The notes beneath the pieces were generated by a model. It was not told the origin of the DNA. It saw only the letters and a program-made list of their open reading frames with translations, and did not search any database. A program made the translations under genes and the position numbers. A DNA stretch of 11,338 nt from assembly GCA_018221165.1 (NCBI GenBank), contig JAAOYD010000017.1, forward strand, positions 1 to 11,338, read 5' to 3'. Positions 6,930 to 11,338 of this stretch are shown here, in pieces; positions within the stretch are counted from its first letter, which is position 1; the number at the start of each line of letters is the position of its first letter. The DNA is from Candidatus Woesearchaeota archaeon (GTDB lineage Archaea > Nanobdellota > Nanobdellia > Woesearchaeales > UBA525).

Positions 6930-6942
6930 ACGCCAGCACCCG
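6930..6942 (-). repeat. Second copy of the tRNA-Ser 3' end (13-nt direct repeat)
   Basis: The bases at 6930-6942 are identical to 6973-6985, the last T-stem bases, acceptor 3' strand and discriminator of tRNA-Ser. The copies are 43 bp apart. In the transcript the outer copy is the 3' arm of a trailer hairpin. Confidence 0.9.
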
Positions 6943-6970
6943 ATATCCTCACTGCGTTCGGGACCTGGCG
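6931..6970 (-). other. tRNA-Ser trailer hairpin mimicking the acceptor-T arm
   Basis: In the transcript CGCCAG (6970-6965) pairs with CUGGCG (6936-6931). After a 2x2 internal loop, CCCGA (6962-6958) pairs with UCGGG (6943-6939), closing a 14-nt loop. The 3' arm is the repeated tRNA 3' end. A pyrimidine run (TGCTCTCTCTT) follows and probably terminates transcription. The same 5' arm can instead pair with the real tRNA end, as CUGGCG-UCG-CGCCAG. The loop region holds the conserved core shared with the tRNA-Met trailer. Confidence 0.65.
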
Positions 6971-6973
6971 CGA

Positions 6974-7076
6974 CGCCAGCACCCGGATTTGAACCGGGAA
7001 TTCCGTAAGGAACCGGTTCTCACGCGTCCTTGCGGACTTTCGAGACCGGCGCGATACCAGATTACGCGATGCTGGC
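6974..7076 (-). tRNA. tRNA-Ser(CGA) with a 20-nt intron
   Basis: The acceptor stem is GCCAGCA/UGCUGGC with discriminator G73, as expected for Ser. The D stem is GCG/CGC and the anticodon stem is CCGGU/ACCGG. The loop is CUCGAA-A with anticodon CGA (7042-7040). A long class-II variable arm UUCC-UUAC-GGAA agrees with Ser, and the T arm is CCCGG-UUCAAAU-CCGGG. CCA is not encoded. The intron is at the canonical 37/38 site. Spliced length is 83 nt. The promoter starts transcription about 63 nt before the tRNA, unusually far compared with the other tRNAs here (about 3-5 nt). The gene is flanked by extra copies of both of its own acceptor strands. Confidence 0.93.
7019..7038 (-). other. Intron of tRNA-Ser(CGA)
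   Basis: A 20-nt intron lies after nucleotide 37. It contains a perfect GUCC-GCAA-GGAC hairpin with a GNRA tetraloop. UGAG near its 3' end can pair with C32-G35, giving a short helix next to an AA|A bulge, as expected for the archaeal splicing endonuclease bulge-helix-bulge motif. Confidence 0.8.
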
Positions 7077-7124
7077 AGGAGTTTACGACTGACAGCAGCG
7101 CGACGAGAGCAAAAGCGACCGTAT

Positions 7125-7136
7125 GCGATGCTGGCA
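7125..7136 (-). repeat. Second copy of the tRNA-Ser 5' end (12-nt direct repeat)
   Basis: TGCCAGCATCGC on the reverse strand is repeated exactly at 7077-7066, the 5' acceptor strand of tRNA-Ser. The outer copy begins about 4 nt after the predicted transcription start, where a tRNA would normally begin, and 59 nt before the actual tRNA. It can pair with the outer 3' copy (GCCAGCA with UGCUGGC). Confidence 0.85.
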
Positions 7137-7160
7137 ACAGAGAATTGAGAGAAATGAGTT

Positions 7161-7170
7161 GTTTAAAAGG
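7161..7170 (-). promoter_or_regulatory. TATA box for tRNA-Ser
   Basis: Reverse-strand CCTTTTAAAC is centred about 7165.5, predicting a transcription start near 7139. That is just before the outer copy of the tRNA 5' end and about 63 nt before the tRNA itself. Confidence 0.65.
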
Positions 7171-7171
7171 T

Positions 7172-8032
7172 TTACTCGGCAACGCCAACAAAAGTGATAT
7201 AGTTCGTGCCTTTGCGAAGCTCACTTGCAGGAATGGTAACTTCGTTCAAGTGCCGCGCGGGGACGCCGTTGAAGACCTCTTCGCTATTCACCAGGATACG
7301 CAGCCCACCTTCCCTATCCTCACCATTGAAGCTCAACACATAGTCCTCACTCGCTTCCTCCGCGTCCAAATCGAGCTCATGCTCGACGAAGTTCACAATC
7401 TCCACATCACTGAGGGTCTTGAACGGGTCGCGTTCGAGCTCTGATGGGGTGAAGCGCACCTCGAAGAGCGGCTTTGACAGGTTGATGCCATTGATGAGGG
7501 TGAGGTCAAGTTCGATATCTCCAACAGTATAATCCTCCTCGCCGAACGATGTGAAGACGACGTTGTTCCGCCCCAAGTCAACATTCCCAAGGCTCAATGC
7601 TATAGTCACTTCCTCGCCACACACAGGTTCCCGCTCATAGATTTCTTCACTTTCCCATCGCACTCTGAGCGTGTCAGAGGTTACACAGTCAGGAGTAAAG
7701 CGAAGTGTCGCGGTCTTGAGACGGTCAAACTCGTCAGTCTCGATTTTCGCAACGGTAACATCCTCTGTTGAGCCTTGCTCGGTTGAGTAGAGTTCGAGCT
7801 GGTCCAGCCAGAGCTCGATATGCTCACCGTCGAACATCATCTCGTCACAGACAGCCTCTTCGCATTCCTCACAGACATCACATGTTTCACATACAGGACA
7901 ATCTGATTCCGTCTCGTTGATGATGTCTTCCCACTGGTCTTCCAATGGTTCGTCGTTGGATTCCGGCTCGTCCCCACCACAGGCAGATAGGACCAGCAAG
8001 AGAGAAAGAAGAATGACAAAGTATTTTTTCAT
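7172..8032 (-). CDS. Lipoprotein with an N-terminal CxxC ladder and duplicated beta-rich repeats
   Basis: This 286-residue protein begins with a clear lipoprotein signal: MKKYFVILLSLLLVLSAC, lipobox LSAC, lipidated C18. An acidic spacer leads to C45-x2-C48-x2-C51-x2-C54-x2-C57-x4-C62, a regular ladder that could bind metal or form disulfides outside the cell. The remainder is acidic and beta-rich. Two segments, about 121-163 and 243-283, look like repeats of one unit with pattern LR[IV]...SEE[IV][YF]...EVTI...L..G.N.[VI].F, suggesting two beta-sandwich domains. Function and family are not recognised; surface binding or structure is inferred. ATG 8032 is preferred over an upstream in-frame GTG at 8053 because GAGGTG precedes it by 6 nt and the signal peptide starts there. 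Confidence 0.78.
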   Translation of the reverse strand: MKKYFVILLSLLLVLSACGGDEPESNDEPLEDQWEDIINETESDCPVCETCDVCEECEEAVCDEMMFDGEHIELWLDQLELYSTEQGSTEDVTVAKIETDEFDRLKTATLRFTPDCVTSDTLRVRWESEEIYEREPVCGEEVTIALSLGNVDLGRNNVVFTSFGEEDYTVGDIELDLTLINGINLSKPLFEVRFTPSELERDPFKTLSDVEIVNFVEHELDLDAEEASEDYVLSFNGEDREGGLRILVNSEEVFNGVPARHLNEVTIPASELRKGTNYITFVGVAE

Positions 8033-8075
8033 GCACGCCACCTCATGCTCCACTATGTACTTTCTCGAGAAGGGA

Positions 8076-8085
8076 CTTTTTAAAG
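8076..8085 (-). promoter_or_regulatory. TATA box for the lipoprotein gene
   Basis: Reverse-strand CTTTAAAAAG is centred about 8080, giving a start near 8054. The leader of about 22 nt carries a GAGGTG Shine-Dalgarno site before ATG 8032. Confidence 0.55.
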
Positions 8086-8103
8086 ATAGTGATTAGAAGA
8101 GGT

Positions 8104-8150
8104 AAAAACTGCGGATGGGGGTGTCCTCACTCTCGTTCGGGACCCCCATC
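8104..8150 (-). terminator. tRNA-Met trailer hairpin with U5 tract, mimicking the acceptor-T arm
   Basis: In the transcript GAUGGGGG (8150-8143) pairs perfectly with CCCCCAUC (8121-8114) around a 21-nt loop. CGCAG and UUUUU (8108-8104) follow, the form of an intrinsic terminator. The 3' arm is an exact copy of the tRNA-Met 3' end. The loop holds the core shared with the tRNA-Ser trailer. The 5' arm could also pair with the real tRNA 3' strand, so two folds compete. Confidence 0.7.
8110..8121 (-). repeat. Second copy of the tRNA-Met 3' end (12-nt direct repeat)
   Basis: TGCGGATGGGGG on the + strand occurs at 8110-8121 and again at 8156-8167, where it is the discriminator, acceptor 3' strand and T-stem bases of tRNA-Met. 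The spacing is 46 bp, close to the 43 bp at tRNA-Ser. Confidence 0.9.
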
Positions 8151-8155
8151 TGAGA

Positions 8156-8279
8156 TGCGGATGGGGGGATTTGAACCCTCAACCTCCAGATGGCCCAGCG
8201 CACGAATAATCATTGCCTTCCAGCTCATCACTCATGCATTTATGAGTCTGGCGCTATAACCAAATTAAGCTACATCCGC
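8156..8279 (-). tRNA. tRNA-Met(CAU), probably elongator, with a 49-nt intron
   Basis: The acceptor stem is GCGGAUG/CAUCCGC with discriminator A. The D arm is GCUUAAUUUGGUUAUAGC. The anticodon stem CCAGA/UCUGG holds loop CUCAUAA with anticodon CAU. The variable region is AGGUU and the T loop is UUCAAAU. The T stem GAGGG/CCCCC has an A50-C64 mismatch. Spliced length is 75 nt and no CCA is encoded. The G1-C72 pair argues against initiator tRNA. The CCAGACUCAUAAUCUGGAGG-type anticodon arm resembles elongator tRNA-Met, which carries an intron in some archaea, but tRNA-Ile2 with a modified C34 cannot be excluded. The promoter predicts a 3-nt leader. Confidence 0.9.
8192..8240 (-). other. Intron of tRNA-Met(CAU)
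   Basis: A 49-nt intron is inferred between nucleotides 37 and 38 because removing it restores the anticodon loop CUCAUAA and the CCAGA/UCUGG stem. Its first bases, ending AUGAG, can pair with CUCAU of the anticodon loop. It contains GUGAUGA, a perfect C-box string, but no CUGA D box. Confidence 0.8.
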
Positions 8280-8302
8280 GTAATGTCCGAGAGACAGAAG
8301 GG

Positions 8303-8313
8303 GTTTTAAAAAG
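8303..8313 (-). promoter_or_regulatory. TATA box for tRNA-Met
   Basis: Reverse-strand CTTTTTAAAAC is centred about 8308, predicting a start near 8282, 3 nt before the tRNA. It lies just beyond the HIT gene's stop codon. Confidence 0.65.
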
Positions 8314-8317
8314 CTTT

Positions 8318-8725
8318 CTAGCTCTTGAGGATTCGTTCTTGGAGCTCACCAAGCTCTTCCAGCGTGATCTCTTTATGCGGCCAACTCTCGAGCTTATCAT
8401 CATCGAAGCGCGGGATGAGGTGTGTGTGCTGGTGGAAGATAATCTGGCCAGCTGCTCGGCCGTTGTTCATACCAAGATTAAAGCCATCAGCCTTCACTGT
8501 GCCGACGATTTTCTTCGCCATTTCCTGGCAGAACGCGAAATAGCCCTCATCAAGCTCCTTCGGGAATTCCATCACATCCTTGAAATGCTTCTTCGGCACG
8601 ATGAGCGCGTGACCATCGGTAATCGGCTTGATGTCGAGGAAACAGAGGAAATCGTCGTTCTCACCAATCTTGTTGCACGGGATATCACCCGCGATGATTT
8701 TGCAGAAGATACAATCATCAGCCAT
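8318..8725 (-). CDS. HIT (histidine triad) family hydrolase
   Basis: This 135-residue protein has the complete HIT signature. The triad HQHTHLIPR gives H98, H100 and the following H102. The N-terminal CIFCKIIAGDIP (C5, C8) is the zinc-binding start found in many prokaryotic HIT proteins, and DGHALIVPKKHF and NLGMNNGRAAGQ are typical core segments. HIT proteins hydrolyse nucleoside phosphoramidates, AMP-lysine or dinucleoside polyphosphates; the exact substrate here is unknown. ATG 8725 is chosen because GAGGTG lies 6 nt upstream; GTG 8734 would place the start inside that spacing. It follows tRNA-Ala(GGC) by about 20 nt on the same strand with no obvious promoter between, so it may be transcribed with the tRNAs. 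Confidence 0.93.
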   Translation of the reverse strand: MADDCIFCKIIAGDIPCNKIGENDDFLCFLDIKPITDGHALIVPKKHFKDVMEFPKELDEGYFAFCQEMAKKIVGTVKADGFNLGMNNGRAAGQIIFHQHTHLIPRFDDDKLESWPHKEITLEELGELQERILKS

Positions 8726-8745
8726 GTACACCACCTCACAGACTA

Positions 8746-8819
8746 TGGACCCTGCGGGATTCGGACCCGCGGCCTCCCGATTGCCAACCGAGCGCTCTAC
8801 CAGACTGAGCTAAGAGCCC
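8746..8819 (-). tRNA. tRNA-Ala(GGC) with unusual T loop
   Basis: The acceptor stem GGGCUCU/AGGGUCC has the G3-U70 wobble that is the alanine identity element, with discriminator A. The D arm is GCUC-AGUCUGGUA-GAGC. The anticodon stem CUCGG/UCGGG holds loop UUGGCAA, anticodon GGC. The T stem GCGGG/CCCGC closes loop UCCGAAU, so position 55 is C instead of U. There is no intron and no encoded CCA; length is 74 nt. It is three bases downstream of tRNA-Ala(CGC) and shares its promoter. Confidence 0.95.
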
Positions 8820-8822
8820 ATG

Positions 8823-8897
8823 TGGACGCTGCGAGATTCGCACTCGCGGCCTCAACGTTGCGAACGTTGCGCTCTGACTAGACTGAGCTAAGCGCCC
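8823..8897 (-). tRNA. tRNA-Ala(CGC) with unusual T loop and D loop
   Basis: The acceptor stem GGGCGCU/AGCGUCC has G3-U70 and discriminator A, so it is alanine-specific. The anticodon stem CAACG/CGUUG holds loop UUCGCAA, anticodon CGC. The T stem GCGAG/CUCGC closes loop UGCGAAU, putting G at position 55. The D loop AGUCUAGUCA has A rather than G at position 18. There is no intron and no CCA; length is 75 nt. A TATA box predicts a leader of about 5 nt. Confidence 0.95.
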
Positions 8898-8923
8898 ATT
8901 GCTACGCGTGCGAACTCTGAAGG

Positions 8924-8933
8924 GTTTAAAAAG
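8924..8933 (-). promoter_or_regulatory. TATA box for the tRNA-Ala pair (and possibly the HIT gene)
   Basis: Reverse-strand CTTTTTAAAC is centred about 8928, predicting a start near 8902, 5 nt before tRNA-Ala(CGC). The element is nearly symmetric and might also serve the divergent GluRS gene. Confidence 0.65.
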
Positions 8934-8945
8934 GTAACGTGGAAA

Positions 8946-8955
8946 GATATTTAAC
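8946..8955 (+). promoter_or_regulatory. TATA box for GluRS
   Basis: GATATTTAAC is centred about 8951, 28 nt upstream of ATG 8979, implying an almost leaderless mRNA. If the upstream TTTAAAAAG (about 8925-8933) is used instead, the leader would be about 25 nt and include AGGAG at 8971-8975. Both are possible. Confidence 0.5.
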
Positions 8956-8978
8956 TGCCTCTGGGTTCAGAGGAGAAC

Positions 8979-10664
8979 ATGACTCCTGAAGAACTGGCAC
9001 GCACGCTTGCGCTCCAGAACGCGGTAAAACATAAAGGTACGGCCAATCCGAAGGCGCTCGTTGGCGGCATGATTAAGGAATTCCCCGAATTCAAGAAGAA
9101 GATGCCAGCGCTCATGGACGATATTCTTGATAAGACTGTTAAAGAAGTCAACGCGCTCGGTCTCGAAAAACAAGAGGAGGAACTTCGAAAAGAACGCCCC
9201 GACTTCGACAAGGTGGAGAAGAAAGAAGGACTCAAGGAGCTGCCGGACGTAAAAGGCAAGGTTGTCATGCGCTTCGAGCCCAGCCCGAGCGGACCGCTAC
9301 ACATTGGGCACGCCTACACATTTAGCCTCAATCTTGAATACGCGAAAAAATACGACGGGAAGTGCATCCTCCGCATCGCCGATACCAATCCAGAGAACAT
9401 TAGCGAAGATGCATACAAGCTTCTGCCTGAAGACGCCTGCTGGTTGTCCGACTGCGAACTCGACATCGCTATTCAGAGCGAACGCATGGAACTCTACTAC
9501 AACTACGCATTGAAACTCATCGAAGAAAAGCATGCCTACGTCTGCGAATGCGAAGCTGATGAGTTCAAGAAGAGCAAAGACAAAGGCATTGCCTGTCCCT
9601 GCCGTAACCTTTCTCCGGATGAGCATGCAAAACGCTGGAAAAAGATGCACACCAGCTACGAGCAAGGCGCTGCCGTCGTGCGCTTCAAGACTGACATCGC
9701 GGACAAGAACCCTGCGATGCGCGACTTCCCACTTCTGAGAATCAATGAAGAAGAACATCCAAAACAAGGGAAAAAGTATCGCGTCTGGCCACTCATGAAC
9801 TTCAGCGTTGCCATTGATGACATGGATATGGGCGTCACGCACACACTGCGCGGTAAAGATCATGCAGACAATGCAAAAAAGCAAGCCAAGATTCACAACG
9901 CACTCAAACACAACACTCCGACAGCAATCAGCGTCGGGCGTATCAACTTCGACGGCTTCCCCGTCAGCTGCAGCAAGACACGACCGCGAATAGAAAGCGG
10001 TGAGTTCACCGGCTGGGACGATCCACGCATTCCATTCTTACCAGCATTACGCCGACGCGGCTATCAACCGCAAGCGCTGCGCAACTACGCAATAGAAGTC
10101 GGCGTCACCAAGAACGACAAGAGCGTGCATATCGACGAGTTCTTCAAACACATCAACGCGCTCAACAAAGAACTCATTGACGCAACAGCGAACAGATACT
10201 TCTTCATCGCCGACCCTGTCGAGATTACAGTGCAAGATGCGCCAGAACAAGAGATTGAACTCAACCTCCATCCTGATAGTAAAAAAGGCGGCAGAAAATT
10301 CATGACGAAAAATTCTTTCTTCATCGCTGGCAAGGACGTGGAAGCGATTGCGAAAATGAAAAAAGTTCGCCTCATGGAAAACATGACAATGAAGGTCGCG
10401 AAAAATTCCTACTCGTTCGACCAGAAAGAATACGACAAAGCAAACACCAACACCATCATTCATTGGCTCCCTGTTGAGCACCACACCCAACTTCTCGTGA
10501 AAGTGCAACTGCTCATGCCCGACGGCAGCACACAACATGGACTGGGGGAACAAGGTATCAGTGAACTCGACGAAGGAACAGTCGTGCAGTTTGAACGCGT
10601 CGGCTTCTGCAGGTTCGACAGGAAAGAAGGCGACACCTACATCTTCTATTTTGCCCATCTCTAA
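8979..10664 (+). CDS. gltX: Glutamyl-tRNA synthetase, archaeal type
   Basis: This 561-residue class I aminoacyl-tRNA synthetase has an N-terminal helical extension of about 95 residues, as in archaeal GluRS. The catalytic Rossmann fold follows with PSPSGPLHIGHAY (HIGH at 108-111). A Cys cluster C189-x-C191 and C206-x-C208 matches the zinc site of this family. The KMSKS loop is degenerate (VSCSK, 329-333) and is followed by the GEFTGWDDPR motif that marks archaeal/eukaryotic-type GluRS and GlnRS. The beta-barrel anticodon-binding region fills about 405-561. It charges tRNA-Glu. In archaea it usually also charges tRNA-Gln for later amidation, which is inferred here because no GatDE gene is in the window. 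It is divergent from the tRNA-Ala pair. Confidence 0.95.
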   Translation: MTPEELARTLALQNAVKHKGTANPKALVGGMIKEFPEFKKKMPALMDDILDKTVKEVNALGLEKQEEELRKERPDFDKVEKKEGLKELPDVKGKVVMRFEPSPSGPLHIGHAYTFSLNLEYAKKYDGKCILRIADTNPENISEDAYKLLPEDACWLSDCELDIAIQSERMELYYNYALKLIEEKHAYVCECEADEFKKSKDKGIACPCRNLSPDEHAKRWKKMHTSYEQGAAVVRFKTDIADKNPAMRDFPLLRINEEEHPKQGKKYRVWPLMNFSVAIDDMDMGVTHTLRGKDHADNAKKQAKIHNALKHNTPTAISVGRINFDGFPVSCSKTRPRIESGEFTGWDDPRIPFLPALRRRGYQPQALRNYAIEVGVTKNDKSVHIDEFFKHINALNKELIDATANRYFFIADPVEITVQDAPEQEIELNLHPDSKKGGRKFMTKNSFFIAGKDVEAIAKMKKVRLMENMTMKVAKNSYSFDQKEYDKANTNTIIHWLPVEHHTQLLVKVQLLMPDGSTQHGLGEQGISELDEGTVVQFERVGFCRFDRKEGDTYIFYFAHL

Positions 10665-10700
10665 AGGCCGAAACAAAGCTTTATGGCCTCTAGCAGCAAA

Positions 10701-10711
10701 AACTATTTAAA
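10701..10711 (+). promoter_or_regulatory. TATA box for the DUF1931-like gene
   Basis: AACTATTTAAA is centred about 10706, predicting a start near 10732 and a leader of about 40 nt that contains GAGGTG (10761-10766). A run of seven or more T residues (about 10737-10743) sits early in that leader and may act as the GluRS terminator. Confidence 0.55.
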
Positions 10712-10772
10712 CAACCCGCGGGTGGCTTTTTTTAGAACAAAAACGTTCGAAGAACACTTTGAGGTGGAAAAT

Positions 10773-10934
10773 ATGCTTGTTGTTAAAGCTAAAATCAAGG
10801 ATTATGCAACTGGATACAACGTCGCTGGCGACTTCGCTGAAGCGCTCAACGAAAAAGTTGTCGCTCTCATCAAAGATGCAGTGAAGCGCGCGGACGGAAA
10901 CGGCCGACGCACTGTCATGGCGAAAGATATCTAG
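10773..10934 (+). CDS. Minimal DUF1931 / histone-fold-like protein
   Basis: This 53-residue protein begins MLVVKAKIKDYATGYNVAGD and continues through a long helix to NGRRTVMAKDI. The ending resembles the last part of a histone fold, where archaeal histones read 'AGRKTVKAEDI'. The VKAKIKDY...VAGDFAEAL start is like DUF1931 proteins, small histone-fold-related proteins of archaea, as far as I can recognise them. It is shorter than a full histone (about 66-70 residues), so only about two helices are present and any DNA binding would need oligomerisation. ATG 10773 is chosen because GAGGTG lies just upstream; an in-frame ATG at 10683 would precede the TATA box. Its stop shares CTAG with the convergent gene's stop. 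Confidence 0.68.
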   Translation: MLVVKAKIKDYATGYNVAGDFAEALNEKVVALIKDAVKRADGNGRRTVMAKDI

Positions 10935-11269
10935 ATTGTTAACTCTTTTTCCTTAATCTTATCTTTGATAGCGGTAAATGCCGCTTCAAATTTCTCTGTA
11001 GCAGTAGCTGGTAACTTTTCTTTTTCCTTATAAGAAGTGTACAATTCTTCCAACGCTTCGAAATCACGCTTCAACAACATCAGCTCGAGGTGACGCGCCT
11101 CGTCGCGCATCGACGGCTGACCCTCTAATGTGTCAAGCGCTTGTTCGAGTTCAGCATTGAACGCAGAATCTTGTGCAACACCATCAGAAGCACCCATCTT
11201 ATCAAGCAGCTTGTGCAGTTTCGCGCTCAGCGCGAGAGAAGCGAACGTATAATTCGCAGCGGTCGTCAT
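10931..11269 (-). CDS. Helical soluble protein of unknown function
   Basis: This 112-residue protein has no membrane segment or signal peptide. It appears all-helical: an Ala/Leu-rich N-terminal part (FASLALSAKLHKLLDKMG) and a charged C-terminal part ending in a K/E-rich helix (AIKDKIKEKE). No family or catalytic motif is recognised. ATG 11269 overlaps the stop of the upstream gene in an ATGA arrangement, so the two are probably translationally coupled and functionally linked. Its stop overlaps that of the DUF1931-like gene, and the two genes converge with no spacer. Confidence 0.7.
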   Translation of the reverse strand: MTTAANYTFASLALSAKLHKLLDKMGASDGVAQDSAFNAELEQALDTLEGQPSMRDEARHLELMLLKRDFEALEELYTSYKEKEKLPATATEKFEAAFTAIKDKIKEKELTI

Positions 11270-11338
11270 CGTGGAGGCGGTGGCGGAACGTCGCCAGGAT
11301 TAATTGGAGGCTGGCCTTGAGGTTGATTCTGAGGTTGA
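11266..11338 (-). CDS. C-terminal end of a Pro/Gln-rich protein (partial)
   Basis: Only the last 23 codons are in the window. They read QPQNQPQGQPPINPGD followed by VPPPPPR and a TGA, which overlaps the start of the next gene (ATGA). A disordered proline/glutamine-rich tail is all that can be seen; the rest of the protein is outside the window. Confidence 0.6.
   Translation of the reverse strand, partial: QPQNQPQGQPPINPGDVPPPPPR

Noticed and set aside
6930..6985. Integrase attachment sites (attL/attR) at the tRNA-Ser 3' end
   Set aside because: The repeats enclose only about 30 bp with no integrase, and the insert contains an arm complementary to the tRNA end, repeated in a matching form at tRNA-Met. 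This fits an RNA structure better than integration scars.
8192..8240. A C/D-box guide RNA inside the tRNA-Met intron, as in archaeal tRNA-Trp introns
   Set aside because: GUGAUGA matches a C box perfectly, but no CUGA D box exists in the intron or its flanks, and the spacing to CUGG look-alikes is wrong.
9297..9911. A 204-codon reverse-strand ORF within GluRS
   Set aside because: It is antisense to conserved catalytic GluRS sequence, and its Cys/Val/Phe-rich composition is typical of a shadow frame.
10683..10772. A 30-residue N-terminal extension of the DUF1931-like protein
   Set aside because: The extension starts upstream of the TATA box near 10706 and crosses a T-rich leader; GAGGTG directly precedes ATG 10773.
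1..11338. CRISPR arrays, insertion sequences or transposases
   Set aside because: No regularly spaced repeat series, terminal inverted repeats with a transposase, or Cas-like proteins were seen on either strand.

Overview
This window looks like part of an archaeal genome, probably from a small-genome DPANN-type lineage (Woesearchaeota-like; the lineage is an inference). Support comes from intron-containing tRNAs without an encoded CCA, TATA boxes about 26 nt upstream of many starts with apparently leaderless mRNAs, GAGGTG Shine-Dalgarno sites on the genes that have leaders, an archaeal-type glutamyl-tRNA synthetase with a long N-terminal extension, a METTL5-type rRNA adenine methyltransferase, and a tiny DUF1931/histone-fold-like protein. 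Genes are tightly packed, and several overlap by 1-4 nt or converge on shared stop codons.

Layout. 1-299 (-): 5' part of a coiled-coil plus HTH protein. 463-1077 (+): METTL5-like methyltransferase. 1059-1898 (-): two tandem paralogous small membrane proteins, each with its own promoter. 1930-5512 (-): an uncharacterised four-gene operon of a membrane-anchored protein, an Mrr-like PD-(D/E)XK nuclease, a coiled-coil protein and an AAA+ ATPase, with coupled starts. 5660-6343 (-): compact NAD kinase carrying two extra CxxC motifs. 6382-6870 (-): exported protein resembling CheD. 6974-7076 (-): tRNA-Ser(CGA) with a 20-nt intron. 7172-8032 (-): lipoprotein with a CxxC ladder. 8156-8279 (-): tRNA-Met(CAU) with a 49-nt intron. 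8318-8897 (-): tRNA-Ala(CGC), tRNA-Ala(GGC) and a HIT protein. 8979-10664 (+): GluRS. 10773-10934 (+): DUF1931-like protein. 10931-11338 (-): helical unknown protein and the end of a P/Q-rich protein.

The most unusual signals are in the RNA genes. tRNA-Ser and tRNA-Met are each followed by a trailer that repeats 12-13 nt of the tRNA's own 3' acceptor/T-arm strand. Each repeat sits behind a strongly conserved core of 8 + 11 identical bases and can fold into a hairpin mimicking that tRNA's acceptor-T arm. tRNA-Ser also has a second copy of its 5' acceptor strand, placed exactly where the promoter would start a tRNA. The two tRNA-Ala genes have C or G at T-loop position 55 instead of the near-universal U. 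The four-gene AAA+/nuclease operon is the best candidate for an undescribed protein system; its function cannot be read from sequence alone.

Functionally the window mixes translation (GluRS, four tRNAs, rRNA methylation), nucleotide metabolism (NAD kinase, HIT hydrolase), chromatin-like and cell-surface proteins, and several lineage-specific unknowns.
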